DNA from: Bacillota bacterium
GTDB lineage: Bacteria; Bacillota; Bacilli; Paenibacillales; Paenibacillaceae
Direction of reading: 5' to 3'
Length of the DNA: 64,000 nucleotides
NCBI GenBank assembly: GCA_023460795.1
Contig: JAEWPC010000022.1
Coordinates: 32,447-96,446, forward strand
Shown: one piece after another, positions 1 through 7,691 of the stretch
Layout of the letters: each line of letters starts with the position of its first letter
Numbering within the stretch: position 1 is the first letter of the stretch
Position numbers and translations under genes: made by a program
Notes under the pieces: generated by a model
The model's database searches: none
The model's input: the letters and a program-made list of their open reading frames with translations, nothing else
Told to the model about the DNA's origin: nothing

Positions 1-1
1 C

Positions 2-316
2 GGCAACTGCTACAGCGACGAAATTTGTTTCGAAGCGAAGCTGCACCCGGCTAGTTCGATACCGGATCTGGATGCCGCCGCGATCGATAGACTGTACGAC
101 GCCATGAGGAAGGTGCTGCTCGAAGCGAAAGAAGCGGGCGGGTACATGGAGCATCCTCTGACCGAGAACGACACCGTTACGGGCGGGTATAACTCGCGCT
201 GTCTCGTCTATGATCGGGGAGGAGAAGCCTGCGGCGTATGCGGACATGAAATTACGCAGGAGACGTTGGCCAGCCGTAAAATGTTCTATTGCCCGCAATG
301 CCAAGGGACGGCGTAA
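2..316 (+). CDS. Fpg/Nei-family DNA glycosylase, C-terminal part (cut by window edge)
   Basis: This is the last 104 residues of a base-excision-repair glycosylase/AP lyase; the catalytic N-terminus lies outside the window. The fragment opens with the family motif GNCYSDEI of the helix-two-turn-helix DNA-binding region. It ends in the C-terminal zinc finger, with C77, C80, C97 and C100 of the fragment (CGVC and CPQC) and a basic SRK stretch just before the second pair, as in Fpg. The next gene, an endonuclease IV, starts 5 bp after the stop. The two would act in sequence: glycosylase/lyase, then AP-endonuclease trimming. Whether it prefers Fpg-type or Nei-type substrates cannot be told from this part. 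Confidence 0.88.
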   Translation, partial: GNCYSDEICFEAKLHPASSIPDLDAAAIDRLYDAMRKVLLEAKEAGGYMEHPLTENDTVTGGYNSRCLVYDRGGEACGVCGHEITQETLASRKMFYCPQCQGTA

Positions 317-321
317 TCGCG

Positions 322-1167
322 ATGCGTATCGGGAGCCATGTGAGTACGCGAGGCAGTTACATTCAGGCAGCGGAAAGCGCGGCGGCGCTGGGCGCGAACG
401 CGTTTCAATATTTTCCGAAAAATCCCCGCATGCTGGCGCCGAAAGCCTTCTCCTCTACGGACGCGGAACGATGCCGTCGATACTGTCAGGAGCACGGAAT
501 CGTCTCGATCGCCCACGGCCCTTATCCCGTAAATCCGGCATCGACAGGCGAACCTAGCGAGCGTATGGTCGCGTGCACGCTGAACGATTTGGCCATCGCG
601 GAAGCTTGCGGTTCGATCGGAGTCGTCGTTCATTTCGGCGTGTACAAAGGGAAGGAGCCGCTTGAGGGGTATCGAAATATAATAGAGTGGATCAATAAAG
701 TCGCGTCCGCGTGGCAAGGTAAAGCTCTGATTTTATTGGAGAACCAAGCCGGAGATCACGGTCCGATGGGGACGACGCCCGAAGAATGGGTGCAAATTCG
801 CTCGTTATGCAAGGAACCGGAGAAAATCGGGTTCTGCCTCGATACGTGCCACCTTTTCGCCAGCGGCGAATGGAAAGCAGGCGGCTGGGAAGCGTTCGTC
901 GAACGCGCGAGGAAGCTAGGCATGTGGGACAGCTTGCGCGCCGTCCATCTGAACGATTCGCTCTATCCGCAAGGCTCGCGCAAAGACCGCCACGCCCCGA
1001 TCGGAGCCGGATACATCGGCGAAGTCGGATTCAGGGAGCTCCTTGCCACTCCGGAAATCAGGAAAGTGCCGTTATTTATGGAAACGCCTACAAGCGAAGG
1101 GCTGTCGCATCGGGAGCAAATCGGGCTTGTAAGGCGTCTGTCGAAGGAGGAAGAGACGGATGATTAA
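322..1167 (+). CDS. nfo: endonuclease IV (AP endonuclease, deoxyribonuclease IV)
   Basis: Cleaves DNA 5' to abasic sites in base-excision repair; TIM barrel with three zinc ions. All nine expected metal ligands can be placed in the 281-residue product: H65, H104, E140, D174, H177, H209, D222, H224 and E254, within motifs HGPYPVN, LLENQAG, DTCH, HLNDS and DRHAPIG. The start at 322 is chosen because the product then begins MRIGSHVS, as in the family; an in-frame ATG at 289 would overlap the upstream gene by 28 bp. It is probably co-transcribed with the glycosylase before it and overlaps the next gene by 8 bp. Confidence 0.95.
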   Translation: MRIGSHVSTRGSYIQAAESAAALGANAFQYFPKNPRMLAPKAFSSTDAERCRRYCQEHGIVSIAHGPYPVNPASTGEPSERMVACTLNDLAIAEACGSIGVVVHFGVYKGKEPLEGYRNIIEWINKVASAWQGKALILLENQAGDHGPMGTTPEEWVQIRSLCKEPEKIGFCLDTCHLFASGEWKAGGWEAFVERARKLGMWDSLRAVHLNDSLYPQGSRKDRHAPIGAGYIGEVGFRELLATPEIRKVPLFMETPTSEGLSHREQIGLVRRLSKEEETDD

Positions 1168-1510
1168 CGTGTACTTGGACGACGTAAGACCTTGTCCGCG
1201 CGGATTCGTCGCTGCCAGATCGGCCGAGGAATGCTTGCTGCTCCTGTCGGATTGCGAAGTCGACGTGCTATCGCTTGATTTCGAACTCGGGTACAATCAA
1301 CCTAACGGTTTATCCGTCGTGCATGGTATGATTGCGGGCGGCTTCTACCCGCGGGAAGTATACGTACACTCCTCCAGCTTGATGGGAAGAGCGCAGATGG
1401 TTCGCGCGCTGCGGGACGCGAATCCGCCGGGCGTCGTCATTCACGACGGTCCGATGCCGCAAGCCGTGCTGGATCGGGCGGCCATATCCGGAGCGAAGCG
1501 GGATGCTTGA
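1160..1510 (+). CDS. small receiver-like protein (cyclic-phosphate-processing receiver family)
   Basis: A 116-residue protein that looks like a stand-alone receiver fold: it starts MINVYLDDVRP with the acidic pair D7-D8, and has a beta strand ending DVLSLDFELG where a receiver has its phosphoacceptor. This matches the small receiver-like domain family thought to act on cyclic-phosphate nucleic-acid ends. That assignment is from memory of the family, not from a search. It overlaps nfo by 8 bp and the thioredoxin-like gene by 8 bp, so it is part of one tightly packed operon with repair genes. Confidence 0.6.
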   Translation: MINVYLDDVRPCPRGFVAARSAEECLLLLSDCEVDVLSLDFELGYNQPNGLSVVHGMIAGGFYPREVYVHSSSLMGRAQMVRALRDANPPGVVIHDGPMPQAVLDRAAISGAKRDA

Positions 1511-1829
1511 GTGGGAGAACGGCGATTGGGAGCGGGCTTGGGCCGACGAACCGGGCCCGCTTGCGGTTTTCGTGCATACGCCGCTGTGCGGAACGTGCGC
1601 GCTGGCGAAGCGGATGCTGGCGATCGTAGAGCAGATTCGACCCGATTTTCCGCTGTATGCCGCGAATTTGAACGCGATGCCCGGCATCGCGCAGGCGTTC
1701 CGGATCGAAAGCGTGCCATGTTTGCTCGTGAAGGGCATAAACGGAGAATGGTCGAAGCAGTACCGTTTTCCATCCGTTACGGACATCGTGGAACGGCTGG
1801 ACCTAGCGAATAAAGGAGAAACAGGATAA
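1503..1829 (+). CDS. thioredoxin-like protein
   Basis: A 108-residue cytoplasmic protein with a thioredoxin fold signature: redox motif CGTC at C29-C32 and the cis-proline loop at V71-P72. No signal peptide is seen. It is probably a thiol-disulfide oxidoreductase of unknown partner. The gene overlaps the receiver-like gene by 8 bp, and its stop shares one base with the ATG of the following ABC ATPase, which implies translational coupling. Cysteine instead of threonine directly after the cis-proline is unusual. Confidence 0.8.
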   Translation: MLEWENGDWERAWADEPGPLAVFVHTPLCGTCALAKRMLAIVEQIRPDFPLYAANLNAMPGIAQAFRIESVPCLLVKGINGEWSKQYRFPSVTDIVERLDLANKGETG

Positions 1830-2605
1830 TGATAGAATTACGCAATCTAACGCTGCGGAGAGGCGATCGGGAAATCTTACGGGGCGTCGATCTGAGTGTG
1901 AAGCCGGGCGAGCATTGGACGCTGCTCGGACGTAACGGCTGCGGGAAAACGACCGTACTCGAAATGATCAACGCCTATCTTTTTCCGACATCGGGAACGG
2001 TGGACGTGCTCGGGCATCGATACGGAACGGTCGATGTCCGCGAAATACGCAAACAAATCGGCTACATCGGTCCTTCGCTCATGGAGAAGTTCACGCTTCG
2101 GGATCCCGTGTGGGAAATCGTCGCGGGAGGCGCATTCGCTTTTCTCCGTATTTATGTGGACGTGCCGGATGAAGTGCGCGAACGCGCAATGGACGAGCTT
2201 GGCAAAGTCGGGTTAAGACACATGGCGGAGCAATCCTTCGGCACCTTGTCCCAAGGCGAACGCAAGAAGGTATTGCTCGCGCGCACGATGATGGCGAATC
2301 CGGAACTGTTGATCCTGGACGAGCCTTGCGCGGGACTGGATCTGTTCGAACGGGAAAAGTTTCTGGACGCGCTGACGAGGTTAACGTCGAACCGGATGTC
2401 GATGCTATACGTGACTCATCATATTGAAGAAATCATCCCTGTATTTACGCACGTGGCTCTAATGGCGGAAGGCAGGATTATCGCATCGGGACCGAAGCGG
2501 GACGTGCTGACGGCGGAGCGGCTGGAAGCCGCCTACGATGTTCCGTTAACCGTGACGTGGCGCCGCGAGCGGCCTTGGATTCAAGTCGGGAAGGAAGAGG
2601 AATAA
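1829..2605 (+). CDS. ABC-type ATP-binding protein (YlmA-like)
   Basis: A single ABC ATPase domain of 258 residues with Walker A GRNGCGKT at 34-41, signature LSQGE at 140-144, Walker B LLILDE at 160-165 and an H-loop in VTHHIEE. No permease lies next to it. Its layout resembles the soluble ABC proteins of the Bacillus YlmA type, so the partner and substrate are unknown. An AAAGGAG ribosome site precedes the ATG, which overlaps the previous stop by one base. The gene is in the operon running from the glycosylase to the methyltransferase. Confidence 0.85.
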   Translation: MIELRNLTLRRGDREILRGVDLSVKPGEHWTLLGRNGCGKTTVLEMINAYLFPTSGTVDVLGHRYGTVDVREIRKQIGYIGPSLMEKFTLRDPVWEIVAGGAFAFLRIYVDVPDEVRERAMDELGKVGLRHMAEQSFGTLSQGERKKVLLARTMMANPELLILDEPCAGLDLFEREKFLDALTRLTSNRMSMLYVTHHIEEIIPVFTHVALMAEGRIIASGPKRDVLTAERLEAAYDVPLTVTWRRERPWIQVGKEEE

Positions 2606-2608
2606 ACA

Positions 2609-3634
2609 TTGATTACCTATATCGGAACGGCGAATCCGGGGTTTGCTCCCTATGCGATGGAAGAGCTGCGCCGCCGAGTGCGCGGGACGAAAGTGTCGAG
2701 CGTCGCGGCGGGAGAGACGTTAAGCTTCACGTCCGGAGATCATGAACCGGAGCAATTATTGAAGGAGCTTCGCAAGGACGAACCTGTATTCTTGCGGCAT
2801 CTGTTCCCTGTAGAAGCTGAGACGGCTGTCAGCGGCGACGAGGAGCTGACGGCTGCCACGCTGCGGGATTATGCGGCGCAGCTGGCTGATCGGGTACGCG
2901 GCAAGAAGGTTGCCATTCAAATCAGGAAGGCGCAAGACAGCCCGTTCCCGTTCGGTTCGGCGGAAGCGAGAGACGTCATGGCGGAAGTCGTTCGCGAGCT
3001 AGGCGGCGAGGTCGTCGCACGGGATTCGGATTGGATCGTCTCCGTCTATTCGACGCGCAAAGGGATGTTCATGGGCTGCTCGACGCCTAAAGACAACTTG
3101 TCCGATTGGCCGGGGGGCGCCGTTCGTTTCCGCAGGGACGAAGCGCTGATCTCTCGCGCGGCGTTCAAGCTGCTGGAAGCGGAGAAGGCGTTCGGACTGC
3201 CGCTTGACCGGTTCACGAACGCGCTGGACCTCGGCGCGGCACCCGGCGGTTGGACGTCGGTGCTGCTCGAGCGAGGCATGAAGGTGACGGCGGTCGACCC
3301 GGCCGAGATGGACGAGTCGCTGGCGCTGCATCCGAGGTTGAGACATATCCGGAAGAACGCCGCCGAGCTGTCTTTCGCTCCGGGAACGTTCGATCTGCTC
3401 GTCTGCGACATGAGCTGGGATCCGTATCATACGTGCCGGATCGTCTCGGGCTTGTCGTCCGCGCTGTCGGCGGGCGGCTCGGGCATTATTACGCTGAAGC
3501 TTATGTACCGCAAGCCGTTCCAGAGCATCCAGGACTTGACCGAGGCGTATTCGGAGCATTTCGAGATTCGCAAGGTCAAGCAGTTGTTCCACAACCGCGA
3601 AGAGGTTACAATGTGGGTAAGGCGGAAGCCTTAA
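2609..3634 (+). CDS. FtsJ/RlmM-like SAM-dependent RNA methyltransferase
   Basis: A 341-residue methyltransferase. The C-terminal half has the Rossmann motif LDLGAAPGGW near residue 205, and a K-D-K-E set typical of ribose 2'-O-methyltransferases: K in AAFKLLE, D in VCDMSW, K in TLKLMY, E in NREEV. The N-terminal half may hold a THUMP-like RNA-binding region as in RlmM. The target RNA is not known. It starts with TTG 3 bp after the ABC gene, behind GGAAGAGGA. It is the last gene of the operon; a strong terminator follows. Confidence 0.8.
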   Translation: MITYIGTANPGFAPYAMEELRRRVRGTKVSSVAAGETLSFTSGDHEPEQLLKELRKDEPVFLRHLFPVEAETAVSGDEELTAATLRDYAAQLADRVRGKKVAIQIRKAQDSPFPFGSAEARDVMAEVVRELGGEVVARDSDWIVSVYSTRKGMFMGCSTPKDNLSDWPGGAVRFRRDEALISRAAFKLLEAEKAFGLPLDRFTNALDLGAAPGGWTSVLLERGMKVTAVDPAEMDESLALHPRLRHIRKNAAELSFAPGTFDLLVCDMSWDPYHTCRIVSGLSSALSAGGSGIITLKLMYRKPFQSIQDLTEAYSEHFEIRKVKQLFHNREEVTMWVRRKP

Positions 3635-3657
3635 TCGGATAGATCGACCGGGAAAGC

Positions 3658-3714
3658 ATCCCGCACCGAAGCGTGCCTAGCCATAGGCGATACGCTTGGC
3701 GTGCGGGATTTTTT
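3658..3714 (+). terminator. intrinsic terminator after the methyltransferase gene
   Basis: A long hairpin (ATCCCGCAC... pairing with ...GTGCGGGAT, with an inner GCCTA/TAGGC stem) is followed by TTTTTT. It closes the operon that starts with the glycosylase. Confidence 0.88.
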
Positions 3715-3752
3715 GCGTGGTTTCGCAGCCGGAACGATTGGCGGATCGGCGT

Positions 3753-3942
3753 AATAGCGGTACTCCGTTCCGTTATTGGACGGGATATCGCCTCGTTCTA
3801 CGCAATAGCGGAACCCAGTTCCGTTAACTTAGCCTTGCTTGCCTGGTCTAGTCGAAAAACGGCGCAATAGCGGAACTCCGTTCCGTTATCGTATTGAAAA
3901 TACGCCCACAGAGGCGTAATAGCGGAACTCCGTTCCGTTAAC
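3753..3942. repeat. array of four 25-bp palindromic repeats (locus 1)
   Basis: This stretch between the terminator and the kinase gene holds no convincing gene. It contains four units at 3753-3777, 3804-3828, 3866-3890 and 3918-3942, each with left arm AATAGCGGAAC and right arm GTTCCGTTAAC (or GTTATT/GTTATC) around a 3-bp centre. Unit 1 has GGTAC instead of GGAAC and unit 2 has a CCA centre. All four have the same orientation. The gaps are 26, 37 and 27 bp and are not similar to one another. The geometry recurs at 22948-23130. Confidence 0.9.
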
Positions 3943-3972
3943 AAGGTTAATGTCATGGGGGAGGATGTAGAT

Positions 3973-5586
3973 ATGGAAGCAATCGGACAGTTCGGAGCAG
4001 GCGAGTTATTCGCGGGTCGGTACCGTATCGGGATGCAGATCGGCAAAGGCGGGATGGGAAGAGTCTACCTTGCCGAGGATATGCGGCTGAACGGGAAGTT
4101 GGTCGCGCTAAAGCTAACGAAACCGCTGCCGGAGGAGAGAGATGCGTTCGTGTCGGAAGCGAAGCTCATGTGCGGCTTGGCCCATCCGCATCTGCCGGCG
4201 ATCGTCGATTATTATCCGCCGGATGCGAACGGTCTTGCTTGTATCGTCATGGACTATATTGCCGGCGATACGCTCGCCGAGCGGTTCGAGCGCTTCGGCT
4301 TGAGGCTGCCTTTTCAACTCGTGCTGAAATACCTTATCCAGCTATGCGACGTGCTTGCTTATTTGCATGCCCAATCCCCGCCGATCGTCTTCCGGGACTT
4401 GAAACCGTCCAACGTATTGATCGACCGGAACGATCAAACGATGCTAGTCGATTTCGGCATTGCCCGTCGCTATCGTCCCGGCGAGACATCCGATACGGTG
4501 CAGCTAGGCACGCCGGGTTTCGCGGCGCCAGAGCAGCTTCGGAACGAACAGAGCGATGCGCGTACCGATCTGTACGCTCTGGGGGCGCTGGCTTATTTCT
4601 TGTTGTCCGGCGGACGCTTCGCCATGCGGCATCGAGGAAGCATGCGTTCGGCGTTGCAGGGAGACGTGCCGGGAACGTTCATCGTTCTGTTGGATCGGTT
4701 GCTATCGTCCGATCCGAGCATGCGGCCGCAGTCGGCGGAACAGCTTCGAGAAGAATTGATAGGTGTTATGCCAGAGAGCGATCAAATGTACGGAACCAAC
4801 GCGGATACGGAGAACGTGTACGGCAATCCCTCGAAGAGTTCGGAAGGAGTCATCGTCGTAGCGATCGCATCGGCATATCCGGGTGCGGGAGCAACATTCA
4901 CGGCGCTTGCCGCGTCTGCGGCATTGAGTCGATCCGGCATCTCTCACGCGTTAGTCGAATGTCCCGGCATCGTCGATGAGGATGAGCTGTATACGTTGCT
5001 CGACGGGGAGAAGCGCAGGCCGAGAGGGGCCGTGTTCGCGGACGTGTCAGGATTGCAGCCATCGACGCCAGTCTGGCGGGAAGGAGCTGCTGCCTATTAT
5101 CCGATCGATCCGAGCAAGCTTGCAGCCAGCGAAGAGCTTGGCCCAACGTTCTCGCAGTGGCTGCGCAGGCTCGGCGTGCCGATCGTGCTGCTCGACGTGT
5201 CCAGCCGGTGGACGAGCTCCAAGACGCTAGATTGGCTGCGCCATTCGGTCGATCGGATCTGGATGGTAGCGGACTGCTTCCCGGCGAAATGGACGAAGCG
5301 CAGACAAGATGCTTGCATCTCGCTGCAGGCCGTCGGCGGCAAGGAGGGCGGGAGGCGGATCGCCTTCGACTGGATTGCCAACCGCGATCAAGCTTTCTCT
5401 AGCCGTCAAGCATGGTTAGAGTTGTTCCCAGGGAAACCGGCAGCTCTAATTCCTCAAGTAGACATCGGCTCTATGCTTGCGGCACTGTGGAAGGGACAAG
5501 GGATGCCTGAAGATCGGAAGACCGCACAATCGATAGATGCATCGCTCAAGAGGCTGTTGGTCGAGCTTGTGAAGGCAATCGGTTGA
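3973..5586 (+). CDS. Ser/Thr protein kinase fused to a MinD/CpaE-like domain
   Basis: A 537-residue protein. The N-terminal Hanks-type kinase (about 15-260) has the glycine loop GKGGMG at 24-29, K47, E62, catalytic loop FRDLKPSN with D142, DFG at 160-162 and activation-loop motif GTPGFAAPE. The C-terminal part (about 288-537) reads like a MinD/ParA/CpaE fold (VAIASAYPGAGATF, then LVECPG, then VLLDVSSRW), but the Walker A lysine is missing. No membrane segment or PASTA repeat is seen, so it should be cytoplasmic. The start at 3973 has GGGGGAGG 8 bp upstream; an ATG at 3955 overlaps that site and is less likely. A degenerate ATPase-like domain beside a kinase suggests a scaffold or sensor role (inference). 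Confidence 0.85.
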   Translation: MEAIGQFGAGELFAGRYRIGMQIGKGGMGRVYLAEDMRLNGKLVALKLTKPLPEERDAFVSEAKLMCGLAHPHLPAIVDYYPPDANGLACIVMDYIAGDTLAERFERFGLRLPFQLVLKYLIQLCDVLAYLHAQSPPIVFRDLKPSNVLIDRNDQTMLVDFGIARRYRPGETSDTVQLGTPGFAAPEQLRNEQSDARTDLYALGALAYFLLSGGRFAMRHRGSMRSALQGDVPGTFIVLLDRLLSSDPSMRPQSAEQLREELIGVMPESDQMYGTNADTENVYGNPSKSSEGVIVVAIASAYPGAGATFTALAASAALSRSGISHALVECPGIVDEDELYTLLDGEKRRPRGAVFADVSGLQPSTPVWREGAAAYYPIDPSKLAASEELGPTFSQWLRRLGVPIVLLDVSSRWTSSKTLDWLRHSVDRIWMVADCFPAKWTKRRQDACISLQAVGGKEGGRRIAFDWIANRDQAFSSRQAWLELFPGKPAALIPQVDIGSMLAALWKGQGMPEDRKTAQSIDASLKRLLVELVKAIG

Positions 5587-5618
5587 TGCCGTCGCGTTTT
5601 TCGCAACTTTGACAGCCA

Positions 5619-5627
5619 TGGTACAAT
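5619..5627 (+). promoter_or_regulatory. candidate extended -10 promoter upstream of the chromate transporter
   Basis: TGGTACAAT fits an extended -10 element. No good -35 lies 17 bp upstream. Transcription from here would give a leader of about 160 bp that contains the 5712-5732 palindrome. Confidence 0.35.
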
Positions 5628-5711
5628 AAGAGGGACAATCGCATTAGGTCAACTCGCCGCGCAAGGCCTCAAGTAGTAAAATTTTCGTTCGAAAAATCGC
5701 CGTTATCGAGA

Positions 5712-5732
5712 GTTGTACGAAACTCGTACAAC
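5712..5732. promoter_or_regulatory. perfect 9-bp inverted repeat, candidate operator
   Basis: Arms GTTGTACGA and TCGTACAAC are separated by AAC, 59 bp before the chromate transporter ATG. The perfect symmetry and position suggest a repressor site or a small leader hairpin. No regulator of the PadR/TetR/MarR type is encoded next to it. Confidence 0.5.
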
Positions 5733-5791
5733 GCGGCGCAACAAGCGCCATCGCATTGTCGTCAGTCGCTATAGACAAGGGAGAGCATAAG

Positions 5792-6982
5792 ATGGCTCGC
5801 AGTCTCTATCGCCCGCTCGAAGCGGGGTTAACCGCGCTGAAGCTCGGGTTGACTTCGTTCGGCGGCCCCGTCGCACACATCGGTTATTTCCGGCGCGAAT
5901 TCGTAGACCGCAAGGGATGGCTTTCTAACGAGTCATTCGCGGAATTGACCGCGTTATGCCAGTTTCTACCCGGACCGGCCAGCAGCCAGCTCGGGATTGC
6001 CGTCGGTATACGACGGGCCGGCTTTCTGGGCGGGATCGCCGCTTGGCTCGGCTTTACGATTCCTTCGGCGCTGTTGCTGGTCTTGTTCGCCCTATCCATG
6101 AACAACAATGCCTTCGCCGATGCCGGCTGGCTTCACGGACTGAAGCTGGCGGCCGTGGCCGTCGTCGCGCAAGCGGTATGGAGCATGGGGCGTACGCTGA
6201 CGCCCGACCGAACCCGAATCTCCATGGCCGCTCTTACCGCCGTCATCGCTTTATGGTGGCCGGGAGCGCTCGGACAGATCGTACCGCTGATATTATGCGG
6301 TATCGTCGGAGCTTTTTTCATCCAACCTAATCCATTAGCGGACGAACCTCATTCGCCGGATACCGGCATGAAGTCAACGCCTGCGGTCATATGCCTGCTC
6401 CTATTCGTCGTCCTGCTTGTCGCGCTGCCTTTGCTCGCTTCTTGGCATCCTAACATTATGGTGGAGCTGGCGGATATCGGTTATCGCGCAGGTTCGCTCG
6501 TATTCGGCGGCGGACACGTCGTACTGCCGATGCTGCACGAGGAGATGGTCCCGCAGGGCATCGTAAGCGAGCAGCAATTTCTGGCCGGTTATGGTGCGGC
6601 GCAAGCGGTTCCCGGTCCGCTGTTCACGTTCTCGGCTTATCTCGGAGCCGTATCCGCGCCTGGAGGCGAAGGCGTTCTCCGCGCGGTCGTCATGCTCTTA
6701 TTCATTTTTCTGCCGTCTTTCCTGCTTGTCGCGGGAGTATTGCCGTTCTGGTCGAAGCTTCGCGGGCATCTTCGCACGCGGGCAGCCGTCGCGGGCGTCA
6801 ATGCCGCGGTCGTCGGTGTGCTGCTTGCCGCACTGTACACGCCTGTATTTACTAGCACGGTAGAGGGTGCAACGGATTTTACGTTCGTTATCATCGGCTT
6901 CGTCCTGCTCTCAAGCTGGCGCTGCCCCCCGTGGTTAATCGTCCTGTTAGCAGCCGTCTGCGGCTGGATCGTATATTCGTGA
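5792..6982 (+). CDS. chrA: chromate transporter (ChrA family, two-domain)
   Basis: A 396-residue membrane protein with the two homologous halves of long ChrA proteins: the first begins LGLTSFGGPVAHIG near residue 17, with FLPGPASSQL after it; the second has GSLVFGGGHVVLP, with AVPGPLFTF after it. The family exports chromate using the proton gradient. ATG 5792 is preferred over TTG 5756 because AAGGGAG ends 8 bp before it and the product then starts at the expected place. It ends 10 bp before a response-regulator gene, so the three genes to 9037 may form one operon; a role for that two-component system in metal or oxyanion stress is only an inference. Confidence 0.92.
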   Translation: MARSLYRPLEAGLTALKLGLTSFGGPVAHIGYFRREFVDRKGWLSNESFAELTALCQFLPGPASSQLGIAVGIRRAGFLGGIAAWLGFTIPSALLLVLFALSMNNNAFADAGWLHGLKLAAVAVVAQAVWSMGRTLTPDRTRISMAALTAVIALWWPGALGQIVPLILCGIVGAFFIQPNPLADEPHSPDTGMKSTPAVICLLLFVVLLVALPLLASWHPNIMVELADIGYRAGSLVFGGGHVVLPMLHEEMVPQGIVSEQQFLAGYGAAQAVPGPLFTFSAYLGAVSAPGGEGVLRAVVMLLFIFLPSFLLVAGVLPFWSKLRGHLRTRAAVAGVNAAVVGVLLAALYTPVFTSTVEGATDFTFVIIGFVLLSSWRCPPWLIVLLAAVCGWIVYS

Positions 6983-6992
6983 GGTGAACGAA

Positions 6993-7691
6993 ATGAACAA
7001 CGAGAAAATACTAATCATTGAAGACGAGGATTCGATCGCGAGAATATTGCAGCTGGAGCTGGAGCACGAAAGCTATACCGTCGGTCGCGCCGCGGACGGC
7101 CGCACCGGACTCGAGATGGCGGTCAGCGGCGAATGGAGTCTGATCCTGCTCGACGTCATGCTGCCCGAGCTTAACGGAATCGAGGTGCTGCGCCGCCTTA
7201 GACAGAACGATCGCGCGGTACCGGTTATTTTGCTGACGGCAAGGGATACGGTACCGGACAAAGTCAGCGGGTTCGAACATGGCGCGAACGATTACATTAC
7301 GAAGCCTTTCGCGATGGAAGAGCTGCTCGCGCGCGTCAGAAACCTGCTGCGCATCTTCCAAGCTTCGCGCGAAGGGGAGAGCGAGGACGTCATCAGAATC
7401 GGCGATCTGTCGATCGAACTGCTCACGCGCAAGGTGTACCGCAAAGATATTTCCATCGATCTGACCCCGAGGGAATTCGAGCTGCTTCTTTACTTGGCTC
7501 GCCATAAAAACACGGAAAAGACGAGAGATGAAATTCTGTCGGACGTGTGGGGTTACGAATACATCGGAGATACGAACGTCGTGGACGTCTATATCCGTTA
7601 CTTGCGGCAGAAGATGGACAAGGGATACCGGCATAAGCTTCTGCACACGGTACGCGGCGTAGGTTATATGCTGAAGGAGCCGGATGCATGA
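6993..7691 (+). CDS. OmpR/PhoB-type response regulator
   Basis: A 232-residue two-component regulator with an N-terminal receiver (acidic pair E10-D11, phosphoacceptor D54 in LLDVMLPE, conserved K in ITKPF) and a C-terminal winged-helix domain (DLTPREFELL... VDVYIRYLRQK... RGVGYML). ATG 6993 follows GAGGTGA at 5 bp; a GTG at 6984 lies inside that site. It overlaps the kinase gene by 4 bp (ATGA). It is of the ArlR/YkoG type. Confidence 0.93.
   Translation: MNNEKILIIEDEDSIARILQLELEHESYTVGRAADGRTGLEMAVSGEWSLILLDVMLPELNGIEVLRRLRQNDRAVPVILLTARDTVPDKVSGFEHGANDYITKPFAMEELLARVRNLLRIFQASREGESEDVIRIGDLSIELLTRKVYRKDISIDLTPREFELLLYLARHKNTEKTRDEILSDVWGYEYIGDTNVVDVYIRYLRQKMDKGYRHKLLHTVRGVGYMLKEPDA

Noticed and set aside
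3673..3870. 65-residue reading frame over repeat array 1
   Set aside because: No ribosome site, begins inside the terminator hairpin and runs through the repeats.
3753..3942. Short repeats with 26-37 bp gaps looked like a CRISPR array
   Set aside because: Only four imperfect units, long inner palindrome, unequal gaps with a fixed 26/37/27 pattern shared with another locus, and no cas genes.
5609..5627. TTGACA and TACAAT as a sigma-A promoter before chrA
   Set aside because: Only 7 bp apart; they cannot serve as a -35/-10 pair. The TACAAT may act alone as an extended -10.
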